Source of the DNA: Misgurnus anguillicaudatus
Lineage: Eukaryota > Chordata > Actinopteri > Cypriniformes > Cobitidae
Direction of reading: 5' to 3'
Assembly: GCF_027580225.2 (NCBI RefSeq)
Contig: NC_073358.2
Coordinates: 50,391,501-50,455,500 of the forward strand
DNA length: 64,000 bases
Shown here: positions 15,401 through 22,442 of the stretch, one piece after another
Numbering within the stretch: position 1 is the first letter of the stretch
Layout of the letters: every line of letters starts with the position of its first letter
Position numbers and translations under genes: made by a program
Notes under the pieces: model-generated
Databases searched by the model: none
Told to the model about the DNA's origin: nothing
What the model saw: the letters and a program-made list of their open reading frames with translations, nothing else

Positions 15401-18400
15401 ACAGTAAGTGCCCAGTATGCATGCTCTTTTATCATCCTGTTTTGGTTTCTGGTGCCATCTAGTGGAAATGAATGAGCTTTGCACTTTGTCTTTTTTGATT
15501 CAGCTGTTACCGAATCGATTGAGATTCCTCAGTTCACTGGACGCAGCTATCTGACATATGACAACAGAGATATACTGAAAAGGTAGAGTACACAGGCTTT
15601 TAAATCATATGCATGTAATTCTTGTGTGCATGCCATCTTAAGCTTAAATCAGTATGTATGAAGTTGCCTTCATTACCATTGAAATGCATGAATACATGTG
15701 TTTATTGGTGGCCATTTCTGTAGGTTATCAGGATCGAGGACAAACATCTTTATGCGTTTCAAGAGCACATCCAAAGATGGTCTTTTACTCTGGCGAGGAG
15801 AGAGTCCGATGAGAGCCAACAGTGACTACCTGTCTCTCGGCCTTCATGATGGGGCGCTCATTTTCAGGTGTAAAGTCGAGAAGATCTGTATGCACATCTG
15901 TATGCACATGTACCTGGAATTACGAAGTCATGTTGACATCTCATGTTCTTGTTACAGTTATAATTTAGGCAGCGGGGTCGCCTCTGTGATTGTTAATGGA
16001 ACCTTCAGTGACAGCAGGTGGCACAGAGTAAAAGCTGTGAGGTGAGATAGTGTATGAATAGTAAAATAATCAGAAAAACAATTAATAAAATAAATAAATA
16101 ATAATAATAATAATTATTATTAATGATGATAATAATACTTAATAAAGAAATGCATATATATTAAAGCAATAAGCCCCTAGAAGCAATGGGTTACCAGAGC
16201 ATTTTATAACAGCTAAGGGGCGTTGTTAGGCACGACGCGAAGCGGAGCTGTTATAAAAATGCACTGTAACCCCACTGCTTCGCGGGGTTTATTGCATTTA
16301 TAAAACGGTTACTTCATATGCATAGCAGGGTTTCACAAAATAAAACACAAATAACTTTTAATTATATTAGTACAAATATTACTCTTCGCCCAAACAAAGT
16401 AGTTCCTCAGAATCAAGTGTGGCTGCAACAGAGTGCAATTCTCAAGCAACACAGACGCAGCAAAGACACAATGAAAATATGATTAAAGACTGTGGTGTTA
16501 ATTTTTATAAATCAACATTCATCTAAAATATACATTAACATTTATATCGTGCAACTGTTGAAGTGATGATCAAATATGCTTGGAAGCATGCTTAACTCTT
16601 TCCACCCAGTCAGCGTTTTGTTTTTTTTAAGTTGCCGCCCAGTTTTAGTTTAATGCCTTACAGAAAAATTATCTTCTTTAAATAAACATAAAATATCAAA
16701 TGAAAGAACAGACCATCCGCTTTCCAACAACAACAACAAAAACGTTTCATCCTACCTTCATTTGTTCTCTTATCAGTTATCACAAATTTTCAGCTAAAAG
16801 CGGAGATAATATCATTTTGGTGAAGAACTTTTGTAAGAGATCAGATTCAGAGCCATCAAAACGTACACGTCACGCCAAATCCACCACAACGCTGTTGTGT
16901 CGAGTGAATACGTCAGTGTTTAAGTTGGGTAAAATTGCCATCTAGTGGATAATAGCGGAAATATCAATTTAAGACAAAAACAACCCAGAGAACGTTTTCT
17001 CTTTATTGACGAAATGACTCAACAATATTTATTGACAGCAGGTGGCACATTATGGATATCGCCATAATTGTGCAAATGTAGAAAAATTAAAAAATGATTA
17101 AAGACTGTGGTGTTTATTTTCATAAATTTAGTACGCAGCAACAGTGGCGCAGTGATACTTGTGATGCGGTCTGAACCGTGGGTTTACCGGGGTATTTTGT
17201 CACGGCTTAGAACGCGTTTCAACCAATCAGAATGAAGAACCAGAACGAGCCGTTTTATAATGTCTATTTTATTATAAGCAATTTACAGATCAAGTTTATC
17301 AGTATTTGTGTGCCCTGGGAATCAAACCCATGACCATTGCACTCTTGATGCAATGCTCTACCAGTTAAGCTACAGAATTTGTAGTGGTAAATTATATCAC
17401 ACTATTAGTATAAAATTGATTTTTGGTATTAAATGCATATTTTTTTTATCAGCATTCCTTCCATTTTGTATGCCATGTTAATTGTTGCAGTGCATTATGG
17501 GATTGCTTGCAGGATGCAATGTTGCTGGGGAAATTTGGCAAAACTGTGTTTCTTATTATTTAAGTTTGCCAACCTTTGGTGACTACCCCATAGGGATGTC
17601 ATTTGATTTAAAGTTAATTATGTTATGTATTTAAAGGGACGGACAGTCTGGTAAACTTACAGTCGATGATTATGGAGCAAAAACAGCCAAATCTCCTGGT
17701 AAAATGAGACAGTTGAACATTAACGGCGATCTTTACATCGGTAAGTGATAAATGATACATTGAAAATAACCATCCAATACACATTTTAACTTAACATAAC
17801 TGTAACTTAATAAATAGAGAAATTATTTAGTAAATGCATTTTAAAGTTCAAATAAAAATAAATTGCACCTTTGTATTTTTTTTTTTTTTAAGTAACATGA
17901 TTTTAACTTTATCTATTTTTTCAATTTGTAAAGCAATTCATGGTAACACTTTCTATGAAGCTCCCTTGATTATTATTTATAGGCAGTTATTTCTATTCTA
18001 TAAATATATTTATAAAGACACAACAACACGTATACCCCATTATAAGAACAGTATAGTTAAATTTATGAATTTTTTTATTACTACTTATAAGTGATGCATT
18101 TGCATTTCAATGTGCATGCTCATAATCCACTTTACACTGATTTATAACTACTCAGATTTATAACTACTAATTTACAACTACTTCCATGGGGGTATTTATA
18201 AAAATGCAGTCTGCATTGCTATAATGTCATTATATTATAGTTTCTACTTACTTAATCATGCAAATTTACTTCTACAGTATTTTAAATAACTGATATAATT
18301 TATATTGTTATAACCATGTTATAAGTTACTTATTATAAGTGATAATACAGTTATTAACCTCTATACAGTAAATGCTTTATTGATGGCTTTAAATAAAGTG

Positions 18401-20133
18401 AAAGCATAGGATACAAATGTTAGGAAATCATAAGATGTTAACTAAAATAGCCATGGTGTGAGTTACTTATTATGAGTCATAATGCAGTTATTAACCTCTA
18501 CAAATGCATTATTGATGGCTTTAAGTAGTGTGTTCACTTTACTTAAAGCCATCAATAATGCATTTAGAGGTTAATAACTGTATTATGACACATAATAAGT
18601 AACTTATAACATAGTTATAACAATATAAATCAAATCAGTTATTTGAAATAGAACTAAATCTGCATGATTAATTAAGTCGTAACTATAATATAATAACATT
18701 ATAGCAATGCAGGCTGCACCTTTATCATGGAAGTATAGACTGAGTTATTAAAGGAATGTTCCATTTTCTTAAAGGAAAAATTCAAATAGTTTGCTCACCA
18801 CCATGTCGTCCAGGATGTTGATGTCTTTCTTTGTTCGGTCGAGAGGAAATTATGTTTTTTGAGGAAAACATTGCAGGATTTTTCTCATCTTAATTGACTT
18901 TAATAGACACCAACAATTAACAATTAACTCAACACGTAACAGTTTTTTTCAACGGAGTATCAAAGGACCACAAACAATCCCGAACGAGGCACAAGGGTCT
19001 TATAGCAAATCGATTGTCATTTTTGACAAGAAAAATAACAAATATAGACTTTTAAAGCACAACTTCTCTTCATGTAGATCCGGTCGTAATGCACCAGGTG
19101 ACCCCACGCAATACGTCATGACGTCAAGAGGTCACAGAAGACGAACGCGAAACTCCGCCCCAGTGTTTACAAGTGTGTTAAAAGATGACCGTTCCTACGT
19201 ATGTCAACTGATACTAATTAATGTCTTTGTGTCAGTTTATTGTTTAAAATGGTCCGCAAATGTGCGTTTCATATATGTAACACGTGACCTCCCTACGTCA
19301 CTACGCATTTACGTTAGGTCGCGCTGGATCGGATCTAGACGAGAAGTTGTGCTTTAAAAGTGTATATTTGTTATTTTTCTTGTCAAAAATGACAATCGTT
19401 TTGCTAGATAAGACCCTTATGCCTCATTTGGGATTGTTAATAGTTCTTTGAAACTCTGATGAAAAAAACTGTTACGTGTTGAGTTAAGTATTAAATGTTG
19501 GTGTCTATTAAAGTCCATTAAAATGAGAAAAATCTTGCAATGTTTTCCTAAAAAAACATAATTTCTTCTCGACTGAACAAAGAAAGACATCAACATTTTG
19601 GATGACATGGTGGTGAGTAAATTATCTGGATTTTTCTTTTAAGAAAATGGAATATTCCTTTAATACTTATAAATCAGTGTATAGTGGATTATGAGCATGC
19701 GCATTAAAATGCAAATGCATCACTTAGTAATAATAAAAATAATATAAATGTAACTATACTGTTCTTATAATAGGGTGTATGTGTTGTTGTGTCTTTATAA
19801 ATATCTTTATAGAATAGTAATAACCGCCTATAAATAATTATAAAGGGGCTTATAATTCATAAGCACGGGCTTCATAGAAAGTTTTACCCAATTTATTTCT
19901 TTATAAATATTTTAATTAATTTACTAAAAAAATAAATTTAATGTGCCACTCCTAGCTTTATTTTTGTGTATGTGTTTGCAGGTGGGATGAAGGAGATCGC
20001 GCTGCACACTAACAGGCAGTACATGCGAGGTTTGGTAGGATGCATTTCACATGTCACTCTTGCCACGGACTACCATCTGTCTCTGGTGGATGATGCAGTT
20101 GATGGCAAGAACATCAACACATGCACAAACTAA
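332..20133 (+). CDS. egflam: egflam (pikachurin), 3' 17 exons, N-terminus outside window
   Basis: Pikachurin is a secreted matrix protein of the photoreceptor synaptic cleft; in other vertebrates its LamG domains bind dystroglycan. Seventeen GT-AG exons (332-438, 837-1260, 4459-4559, 4649-4749, 4905-5049, 5188-5377, 6812-6937, 10742-10985, 11070-11181, 14050-14166, 15085-15265, 15380-15403, 15504-15582, 15724-15867, 15958-16041, 17637-17740, 19982-20133) join with no phase conflict. They encode 810 residues and a TAA stop at 20131-20133. Domain order is Ser/Thr-rich linker, EGF1, LamG1, EGF2, LamG2, EGF3, LamG3. That matches the C-terminal two thirds of the family, including the conserved end ...GLVGCISH...[11 protein letters not shown]. 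The fibronectin III domains and signal peptide must lie upstream. Agrin and perlecan share the EGF/LamG layout, but the residues of LamG3 fit EGFLAM best. No frameshift or premature stop was seen. Confidence 0.93.
837..1260 (+). CDS. egflam: egflam exon: mucin-like linker and EGF1
   Basis: The exon starts after TTCTTGCAG and ends in phase 1 before GTTTGAC. About 85 residues are rich in Thr, Ser and Pro (runs such as [18 protein letters not shown]) and are probably O-glycosylated. An EGF repeat follows with six cysteines: [12 protein letters not shown], then CHCN, then GDFC. At 424 nt it is the longest coding exon of the gene here. Confidence 0.9.
1330..1728. repeat. Partial copy of CAGTGGC fold-back hAT-type MITE
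   Basis: This intron segment shares long stretches with the repeats at 5961-6318 and 47181-47566: matching internal hairpin arms around a Gly/Ala-looking centre, and the right end ATCACCGGCGGCCACTG. The left end is not recognisable, so the copy is truncated or diverged. Confidence 0.6.
1968..2416. repeat. Fold-back MITE with CACTGCAAAAAA ends
   Basis: The segment begins CACTGCAAAAAAATTA and ends TTTTTTTGCAGTG, with arms that pair over most of the length (TTTTGTCTTGTTTTC on the left, and again in related form near the right end). A second member of the family is at 49154-49588. Confidence 0.75.
3400..3590. repeat. Teleost dispersed repeat (GTGAAGTTTTAGCTCAAAAT family)
   Basis: The core GTGAAGTTTTAGCTCAAAAT followed by ACCATATA occurs here and at 8410-8450; a diverged inverse form lies around 61600-61630. 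A neighbouring partial copy sits at 3355-3395. This marks a dispersed family rather than gene sequence. Confidence 0.6.
3594..4308. repeat. MITE with CTTTCACACA ends and ACCGGTAA motifs
   Basis: The left end is CTCTTTCACACAGTAATTCT and the right end is ACTGTATGTGTGAAAGGGAC, which form an inverted pair. Variants of GGTAAATTACCAG are repeated near both ends. The interior (3740-4200) carries no intact gene. Confidence 0.7.
4459..4559 (+). CDS. egflam: egflam exon: start of LamG1
   Basis: The exon begins after CCGACAG, completes the split Gly codon, and ends in phase 0 before GTATAATC. It encodes the first beta strands of laminin G domain 1 ([13 protein letters not shown]...FQISLEFK). Confidence 0.92.
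4649..4749 (+). CDS. egflam: egflam exon: LamG1 continued
   Basis: The acceptor is GATTTCAG and the donor CATTACAG/GTGATT. It encodes the canonical LamG stretch [17 protein letters not shown] followed by [10 protein letters not shown]. Confidence 0.92.
4905..5049 (+). CDS. egflam: egflam exon: LamG1 core
   Basis: The exon starts after GTGCACAG and ends at TCTCAG/GTATTT. It encodes [14 protein letters not shown], then [18 protein letters not shown], the typical LamG core. Confidence 0.93.
5188..5377 (+). CDS. egflam: egflam exon: end of LamG1
   Basis: The exon starts after TTGTCTCAG and ends in phase 1 at GACATCG/GTCAGT. It encodes PLFLGGAPN and the closing LamG segment [19 protein letters not shown]. 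An AT microsatellite lies just inside the next intron. Confidence 0.93.
5961..6318. repeat. hAT-type fold-back MITE, near-perfect 8-bp TSD
   Basis: The ends are AGTGGTGGCTGGTGACTT and AGTCACCGGCCGTCACTGA. The flanks are TCTCTGTT (5953-5960) and TCTCTGTG (6319-6326), a 7 of 8 match. The family is shared with 47181-47566. Confidence 0.75.
6812..6937 (+). CDS. egflam: egflam exon: EGF2
   Basis: The exon follows CTGTTTCAG and ends at GAGGAGA/GTGAGT. It encodes one EGF-like module ([13 protein letters not shown], then [16 protein letters not shown]) in an exon that is phase 1 at both ends. Confidence 0.93.
7105..7789. repeat. TIR element with GTCATGAGCAATTC ends
   Basis: The left end GGTGTCATGAGCAATTCAGT and the right end GACCGAATTGCTCATGACAA form an inverted pair. 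A second inverted block (AGGACCCC / GGGGGTCCT) lies inside. No coding sequence is recognisable. The 20 bases before it resemble the TTTACATTTATGCATTTGG end of fish SINEs. Confidence 0.7.
8351..9626. repeat. Non-autonomous TIR element, TTAAAGGGGACATTCCA
   Basis: The element starts TTAAAGGGGACATTCCAG and ends TGGAATGTCCCCTTTAA, an exact 17-base inverted match. The 1.28-kb interior contains a CT microsatellite (about 9172-9222) and no intact gene. Confidence 0.75.
9787..10308. repeat. Fold-back MITE, AGTCGTGTTATAGTCGC arms
   Basis: The left arm AAGTCGTGTTATAGTCGCAA is mirrored by CGTGACTATAACACGACTTT near 10300. CATGGCACGAAA and its inverse TGCCATGGACACGA pair further in. Related sequence occurs at 12664-13146. 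Confidence 0.75.
10742..10985 (+). CDS. egflam: egflam exon: first half of LamG2
   Basis: The acceptor is a long T run ending TTTTAG; the donor is ATCAG/GTGAAC. It encodes [20 protein letters not shown], then [15 protein letters not shown] and [15 protein letters not shown]. An NES sequon is visible near the start. Confidence 0.93.
11070..11181 (+). CDS. egflam: egflam exon: LamG2 continued
   Basis: The exon starts after TTTGCCAG and ends at GCTGAG/GTAAAC. It encodes the [19 protein letters not shown] segment. Confidence 0.92.
11782..12405. repeat. Tandem duplication, two copies of about 329 bp
   Basis: The block beginning AATCGCATAGCTTGAATCAT at 11782 recurs at 12111. The two copies differ at only a handful of positions (for example CTCCTCTC/CTACTCTC and CTCCTAGA/CTCCTTGA). 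Both end with GGTGCTCTAAG or GGTACTCTAAG then TGAATTCACG. The join carries a GAAA-rich tract. Confidence 0.85.
12664..13146. repeat. Second copy of the AGTCGTGTTATAGTCGC fold-back family
   Basis: GTGTCCGTGGCATGGC and TTTTCGTGTCATTTTATGTA on the left pair with GTGCCATGGACACGAAAA and GCGCGACTATAACACGACTT on the right. The GGTTAGGATG / CTAACCCCAA inner arms match those at 9970-10110. Confidence 0.7.
13360..13878. mobile_element. Non-autonomous TAGCCTGG element with antisense helicase 5' exon
   Basis: The ends are TAGCCTGG and CCAGGCTAC, flanked by a perfect 8-bp duplication GGAAACAC (13352-13359 and 13879-13886). On the - strand, from 13691, a frame starts [20 protein letters not shown] and runs to EQEP, like the N-terminus just before the Q/P-loop region of RecQ-like helicases carried by fish repeats. 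The rest of the gene is missing. The superfamily is unresolved; an 8-bp duplication fits hAT-like or Zisupton-like elements. Confidence 0.75.
13600..13693 (-). pseudogene. RecQ-like helicase first-exon fragment
   Basis: Reading the - strand from the ATG at 13691-13693 gives about 30 residues ending near a GT donor (CCAG/GTTTGC, around 13600). No helicase motif remains here. The assignment rests on resemblance to the other fragment at 27399-27765 and on the shared element ends, so it is an inference. Confidence 0.4.
14050..14166 (+). CDS. egflam: egflam exon: LamG2 continued
   Basis: The acceptor is TCTTTCTCAG and the donor CAGAAG/GTATCA. The exon is 39 whole codons, phase 0 at both ends, and includes [11 protein letters not shown] and the segment leading into the LamG closing cysteine region. 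Confidence 0.92.
14321..14817. repeat. TAGGGCTGTCAA-ended MITE with internal microsatellites
   Basis: The left end is TAGGGCTGTCAATAGATTAA and the right end TAATTTTTTGACGACCCTAA. The interior has a TA run (14439-14460), CA runs, and an embedded palindrome TTGTGGGGACAATTGGTCCC at 14670-14700 that looks like a second, smaller insertion. Confidence 0.65.
15085..15265 (+). CDS. egflam: egflam exon: end of LamG2 and EGF3
   Basis: The exon starts after TTGACGCAG and ends in phase 1 at CAAAAAG/GTGAAC. It encodes [17 protein letters not shown] and then the third EGF module ([26 protein letters not shown]). Confidence 0.93.
15380..15403 (+). CDS. egflam: egflam 24-nt microexon
   Basis: Only 24 bases lie between the acceptor CTCCCTAG and the donor ACA/GTAAGT. 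They encode ECGNYCLN, which I recall at this position in mammalian EGFLAM. The exon is phase 1 on both sides, so skipping it would keep the reading frame. Confidence 0.85.
15504..15582 (+). CDS. egflam: egflam exon: start of LamG3
   Basis: The exon starts after TGATTCAG and ends at GAAAAG/GTAGAG. It encodes [20 protein letters not shown], a strongly conserved EGFLAM stretch. Confidence 0.92.
15724..15867 (+). CDS. egflam: egflam exon: LamG3 continued
   Basis: The exon starts after TTCTGTAG and ends at TTTCAG/GTGTAA. It encodes [20 protein letters not shown] and [15 protein letters not shown]. Confidence 0.93.
15958..16041 (+). CDS. egflam: egflam exon: LamG3 continued
   Basis: The exon lies between CTTGTTACAG and GTGAG/GTGAGA. 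It encodes [16 protein letters not shown] and RWHRVKAVR. An NGT sequon is present. Confidence 0.93.
16160..17290. repeat. Composite intronic repeats with hairpins
   Basis: A hairpin lies at 16165-16310 (AGAAGCAATGGGTTAC pairs with GTAACCCCACTGCTTC). The segment 17200-17285 (AACGCGTTTCAACCAATCAG, GAACGAGCCGTTTTATAA) resembles the end of a fish MITE. Between them I see no gene. Confidence 0.5.
17305..17375 (-). repeat. tRNA-derived SINE head
   Basis: On the - strand, TAGCTTAACTGGTAGAGCA resembles box A, and GGTTTGATTCCC about 35 bases on resembles box B, as in tRNA-headed SINEs. There is no complete cloverleaf with CCA-adjacent acceptor pairing, so it is not called a tRNA gene. A similar head lies at 29020-29075 on the + strand. 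Confidence 0.6.
17637..17740 (+). CDS. egflam: egflam exon: LamG3 continued
   Basis: The acceptor ATTTAAAG is weak in pyrimidines, but the phase and residues fit ([20 protein letters not shown], then [10 protein letters not shown]). The donor is ACATCG/GTAAGT. Confidence 0.9.
17940..19889. repeat. Large fold-back element interrupted by a second fold-back element
   Basis: The left end TGGTAACACTTTCTATGAAG pairs with CTTCATAGAAAGTTTTACCC at the right. Arms of several hundred bases match: GCTCATAATCCACTTTACAC at 18118 against GTGTATAGTGGATTATGAGC near 19680. The left arm also folds internally around 18530 (ATTGATGGCTTTAAGTAGTG / AAGCCATCAATAATGC). It lies in the last egflam intron. Confidence 0.8.
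18749..19663. repeat. Inner fold-back MITE (AAAGGAATGTTCCATTTTCT ends)
   Basis: The left end AAAGGAATGTTCCATTTTCT pairs with AGAAAATGGAATATTCCTTT at the right. Further in, CACCACCATGTCGTCCAGGA pairs with TGGATGACATGGTGGTGAG. It splits the larger fold-back element around it. Confidence 0.8.
19982..20133 (+). CDS. egflam: egflam terminal coding exon
   Basis: The exon starts after GTTTGCAG and ends at TAA 20131-20133. It encodes [20 protein letters not shown] and the conserved C-terminus [13 protein letters not shown]. The 3' UTR follows, with AATAAA at 20588-20593. Confidence 0.94.
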
Positions 20134-20615
20134 ACACCTGCAATAACTTCAAGAAATATAAATATTTGCATCATCTGTGATAACTTATCAAAACAACAGC
20201 CAAAGACTGAGAAACATCAACACCTGCATCACCTGAACATTAGGAAAATGAAGAGCTGCACCAATTTTTTTTTCATAAAAACACTAAAAAACCTCAACAT
20301 CTGTACTAACACCTGCGATAATTACTTAACTCTGTACTCTATCCATCTTCAGATTTATACTGTAGATCTACTGGATTAAACGTAATGGATACAGTACTGT
20401 ACTGTAAATCTGCAGTAAACTGCTTTAACTAGCACTTCTGAATCAGTAAACAAATTATGTAGGTCCTTCTGCTTCCCTCTTTAGGAAGGCAGTGTTGGAA
20501 TAATTGTGTCTAATTGTTTTTTATTATTACTCGTTTTTATATCATGATTTAAATAGTTGAATTTAGAGTAGAGGCTTTTGAAGAGAAAATAAAGTTTCTA
20601 TTCGAGTAGTTGTCG
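20134..20615 (+). terminator. egflam: egflam 3' UTR and polyadenylation signal
   Basis: About 450 bases of non-coding sequence follow the egflam stop and contain a canonical AATAAA at 20588-20593. Cleavage would be expected 10-30 bases later. No stronger signal lies closer to the stop. Confidence 0.6.
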
Positions 20616-20802
20616 GTATATTTTCACAGCATCTGTAGTTGTAAATGTCATCTGTCCGTTTTAAAGACTGCTAGTGGTTAAATAACAGATTGATATGATT
20701 TCATTCTGGTTAGCATCATTGCCTCTCTTTTTCTTCTACAGTATAGCTACAAACATACATAAAGACTAGATATAGTTTTTTATAGATACAGCTGCTCTTA
20801 AT

Positions 20803-21173
20803 GTGTGACCCTGGACCACAAACCAGTCATAAGTCACACAGGTATATTTGTAGAAATAGCCAACAGTACTATAATACTCAAAATTATCTATTTTTTATGC
20901 AAATAATCATTAGGATATTAAGTAAACATCATGTTTCATGAAGATATGTTGTAAATTTCTTATTATAAAAAAATCAAAAATGTATTTATCATTAATAATA
21001 TGTGTTGCTAATGACTTCATTTGGAAAACATTAAAGACGATTTTTTGCACCCTCAGATTTCAGATTTTCAAATAGTTTTTTCTTGGCCAAATATTGTCAT
21101 ATCCTAATAATCCATTCATCAATGGAAATGAATAAATCTCAATTTCAACTAGTTTTGTGGTCCAGGGTCACAT
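20803..21173. repeat. MITE with TGTGACCCTGGACCACAAA ends
   Basis: The left end TGTGACCCTGGACCACAAAC and the right end TTTGTGGTCCAGGGTCACAT form an inverted pair of about 20 bases enclosing 330 bases of AT-rich sequence. Confidence 0.85.
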
Positions 21174-21324
21174 ATATTTTTTGAGTCTTCAAAAATGCAT
21201 GTCACTTAATTTTCCTGCCTTGATATCATTTTGCCATCAAAAATGTGACTTACTGACTTTATTCATGAAATAAACAATGATAGATAATTGTTAGAGGTTG
21301 TATCTCTGTGTTTATATTATTCGG

Positions 21325-21485
21325 GGCAGTCGTAGCCTAGTGGTTAGAAAGTTGGGCTTGTAACCTGAGAGCTGGTAGGTTGTGGCCGTGGTGCCCGTGA
21401 TCAAGGCACTTTAAACTTAATTGCTCCCAGGTGCTCTAGGGATAGATGCCCACTACTCTGGTTGTGTGTATTTGCATGCACACGT
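21325..21485 (+). repeat. tRNA-derived SINE (HE1-like)
   Basis: GGGGCAGTCGTAGCCTAGTG then GTTAGAAAGTTGGGCTTGTA gives a box A-like start. A degenerate box B region (GTAGGTTGTGGCC) follows, then a body containing GATCAAGGCACTTTAAACTT. The layout fits cyprinid HE1-type SINEs. No 3' tail is clear. Confidence 0.65.
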
Positions 21486-21799
21486 GACATGCAGTAGCAC
21501 CATTGACTTCCATATAAAATATAATACTATGAAAGTCAATGTGGGTGAGTTAATGATGACAGAATTTTCATTTTTGGATGAATAATCCCTTTACAAAGCA
21601 TAATTTTAATTGTTTTATATAGCTGATTTTTTTTAAAACAAGATGTCAGTACTAGAGCACTTTTAGGATGACTTAAAGCGTAACTAAACCCCTGGTCAGA
21701 ACTTGACTCCACCCACTGGCAATATTTGAAAAATGCAAGAAAAGTGGGCAGATCCCAACGGAGATAGAGGGGACGAACTAAGCTCGTACCAAGTGTGTG

Positions 21800-22442
21800 G
21801 TGAGTGTCACGATCGGTCTTAACCGGATTGTGGAAACAAAAGGAGAACCCAAACGCAAGAGATGTAAGAAAATATAACTATGAATTTATTTACAAAAATA
21901 ACAGAAACACCCACGTGGGGGTAAAACAGAAGATAAACTTAAACACTGTGATGAAACACAAACTAAACACGGGAAAACAGGAACAGATCTCAAAACACAC
22001 TAAGCACATGAACACTGAGATCTTCACAACCCTGAACTACGACAACGCACGCACACCACACAGAGAACACGAGGGCATTAAATAGACAGCACATCAATGG
22101 GGAACAGGTGAACATAATTAATCACTTAAGACACGAGTACATAAGGGAGTAGGGTAAAAGTGACAAGACACTGGGAACACGTGTCACACATACATGATGT
22201 GAAAACACACGTGTTCCCACATAAACACAATGCTGCCACGATCTTGCCCTCTTACATCCAACCTGGATACTACCCAAGGTCAGGCAAGACCATGACAGCC
22301 ACAAAACACTGGGAACATGTGGAAGCCACACACTATATGCCTCCCCATGCTCCCACACAGAACATAGTACTGTCATGGTCTTGCCAGATACACTCAAACC
22401 TGAGTCTAGTGCAAAACTATCTGGCAAGCCCATGACAGTGAG
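21800..22442. repeat. Unclassified repeat with GTCATGGTCTTGCC hairpins
   Basis: The segment is flanked by GTGTCACGATCGG and CCCATGACAGTGAGATCG. Internal inverted and direct copies include AGGCAAGACCATGACAG (22275) and CTGTCATGGTCTTGCCAG (22370). The class is not recognised. Confidence 0.45.

Noticed and set aside
17305..17375. tRNA gene on the - strand
   Set aside because: Box A- and box B-like motifs are present, but the full cloverleaf is not, and a similar head occurs at 29020. This fits a SINE.
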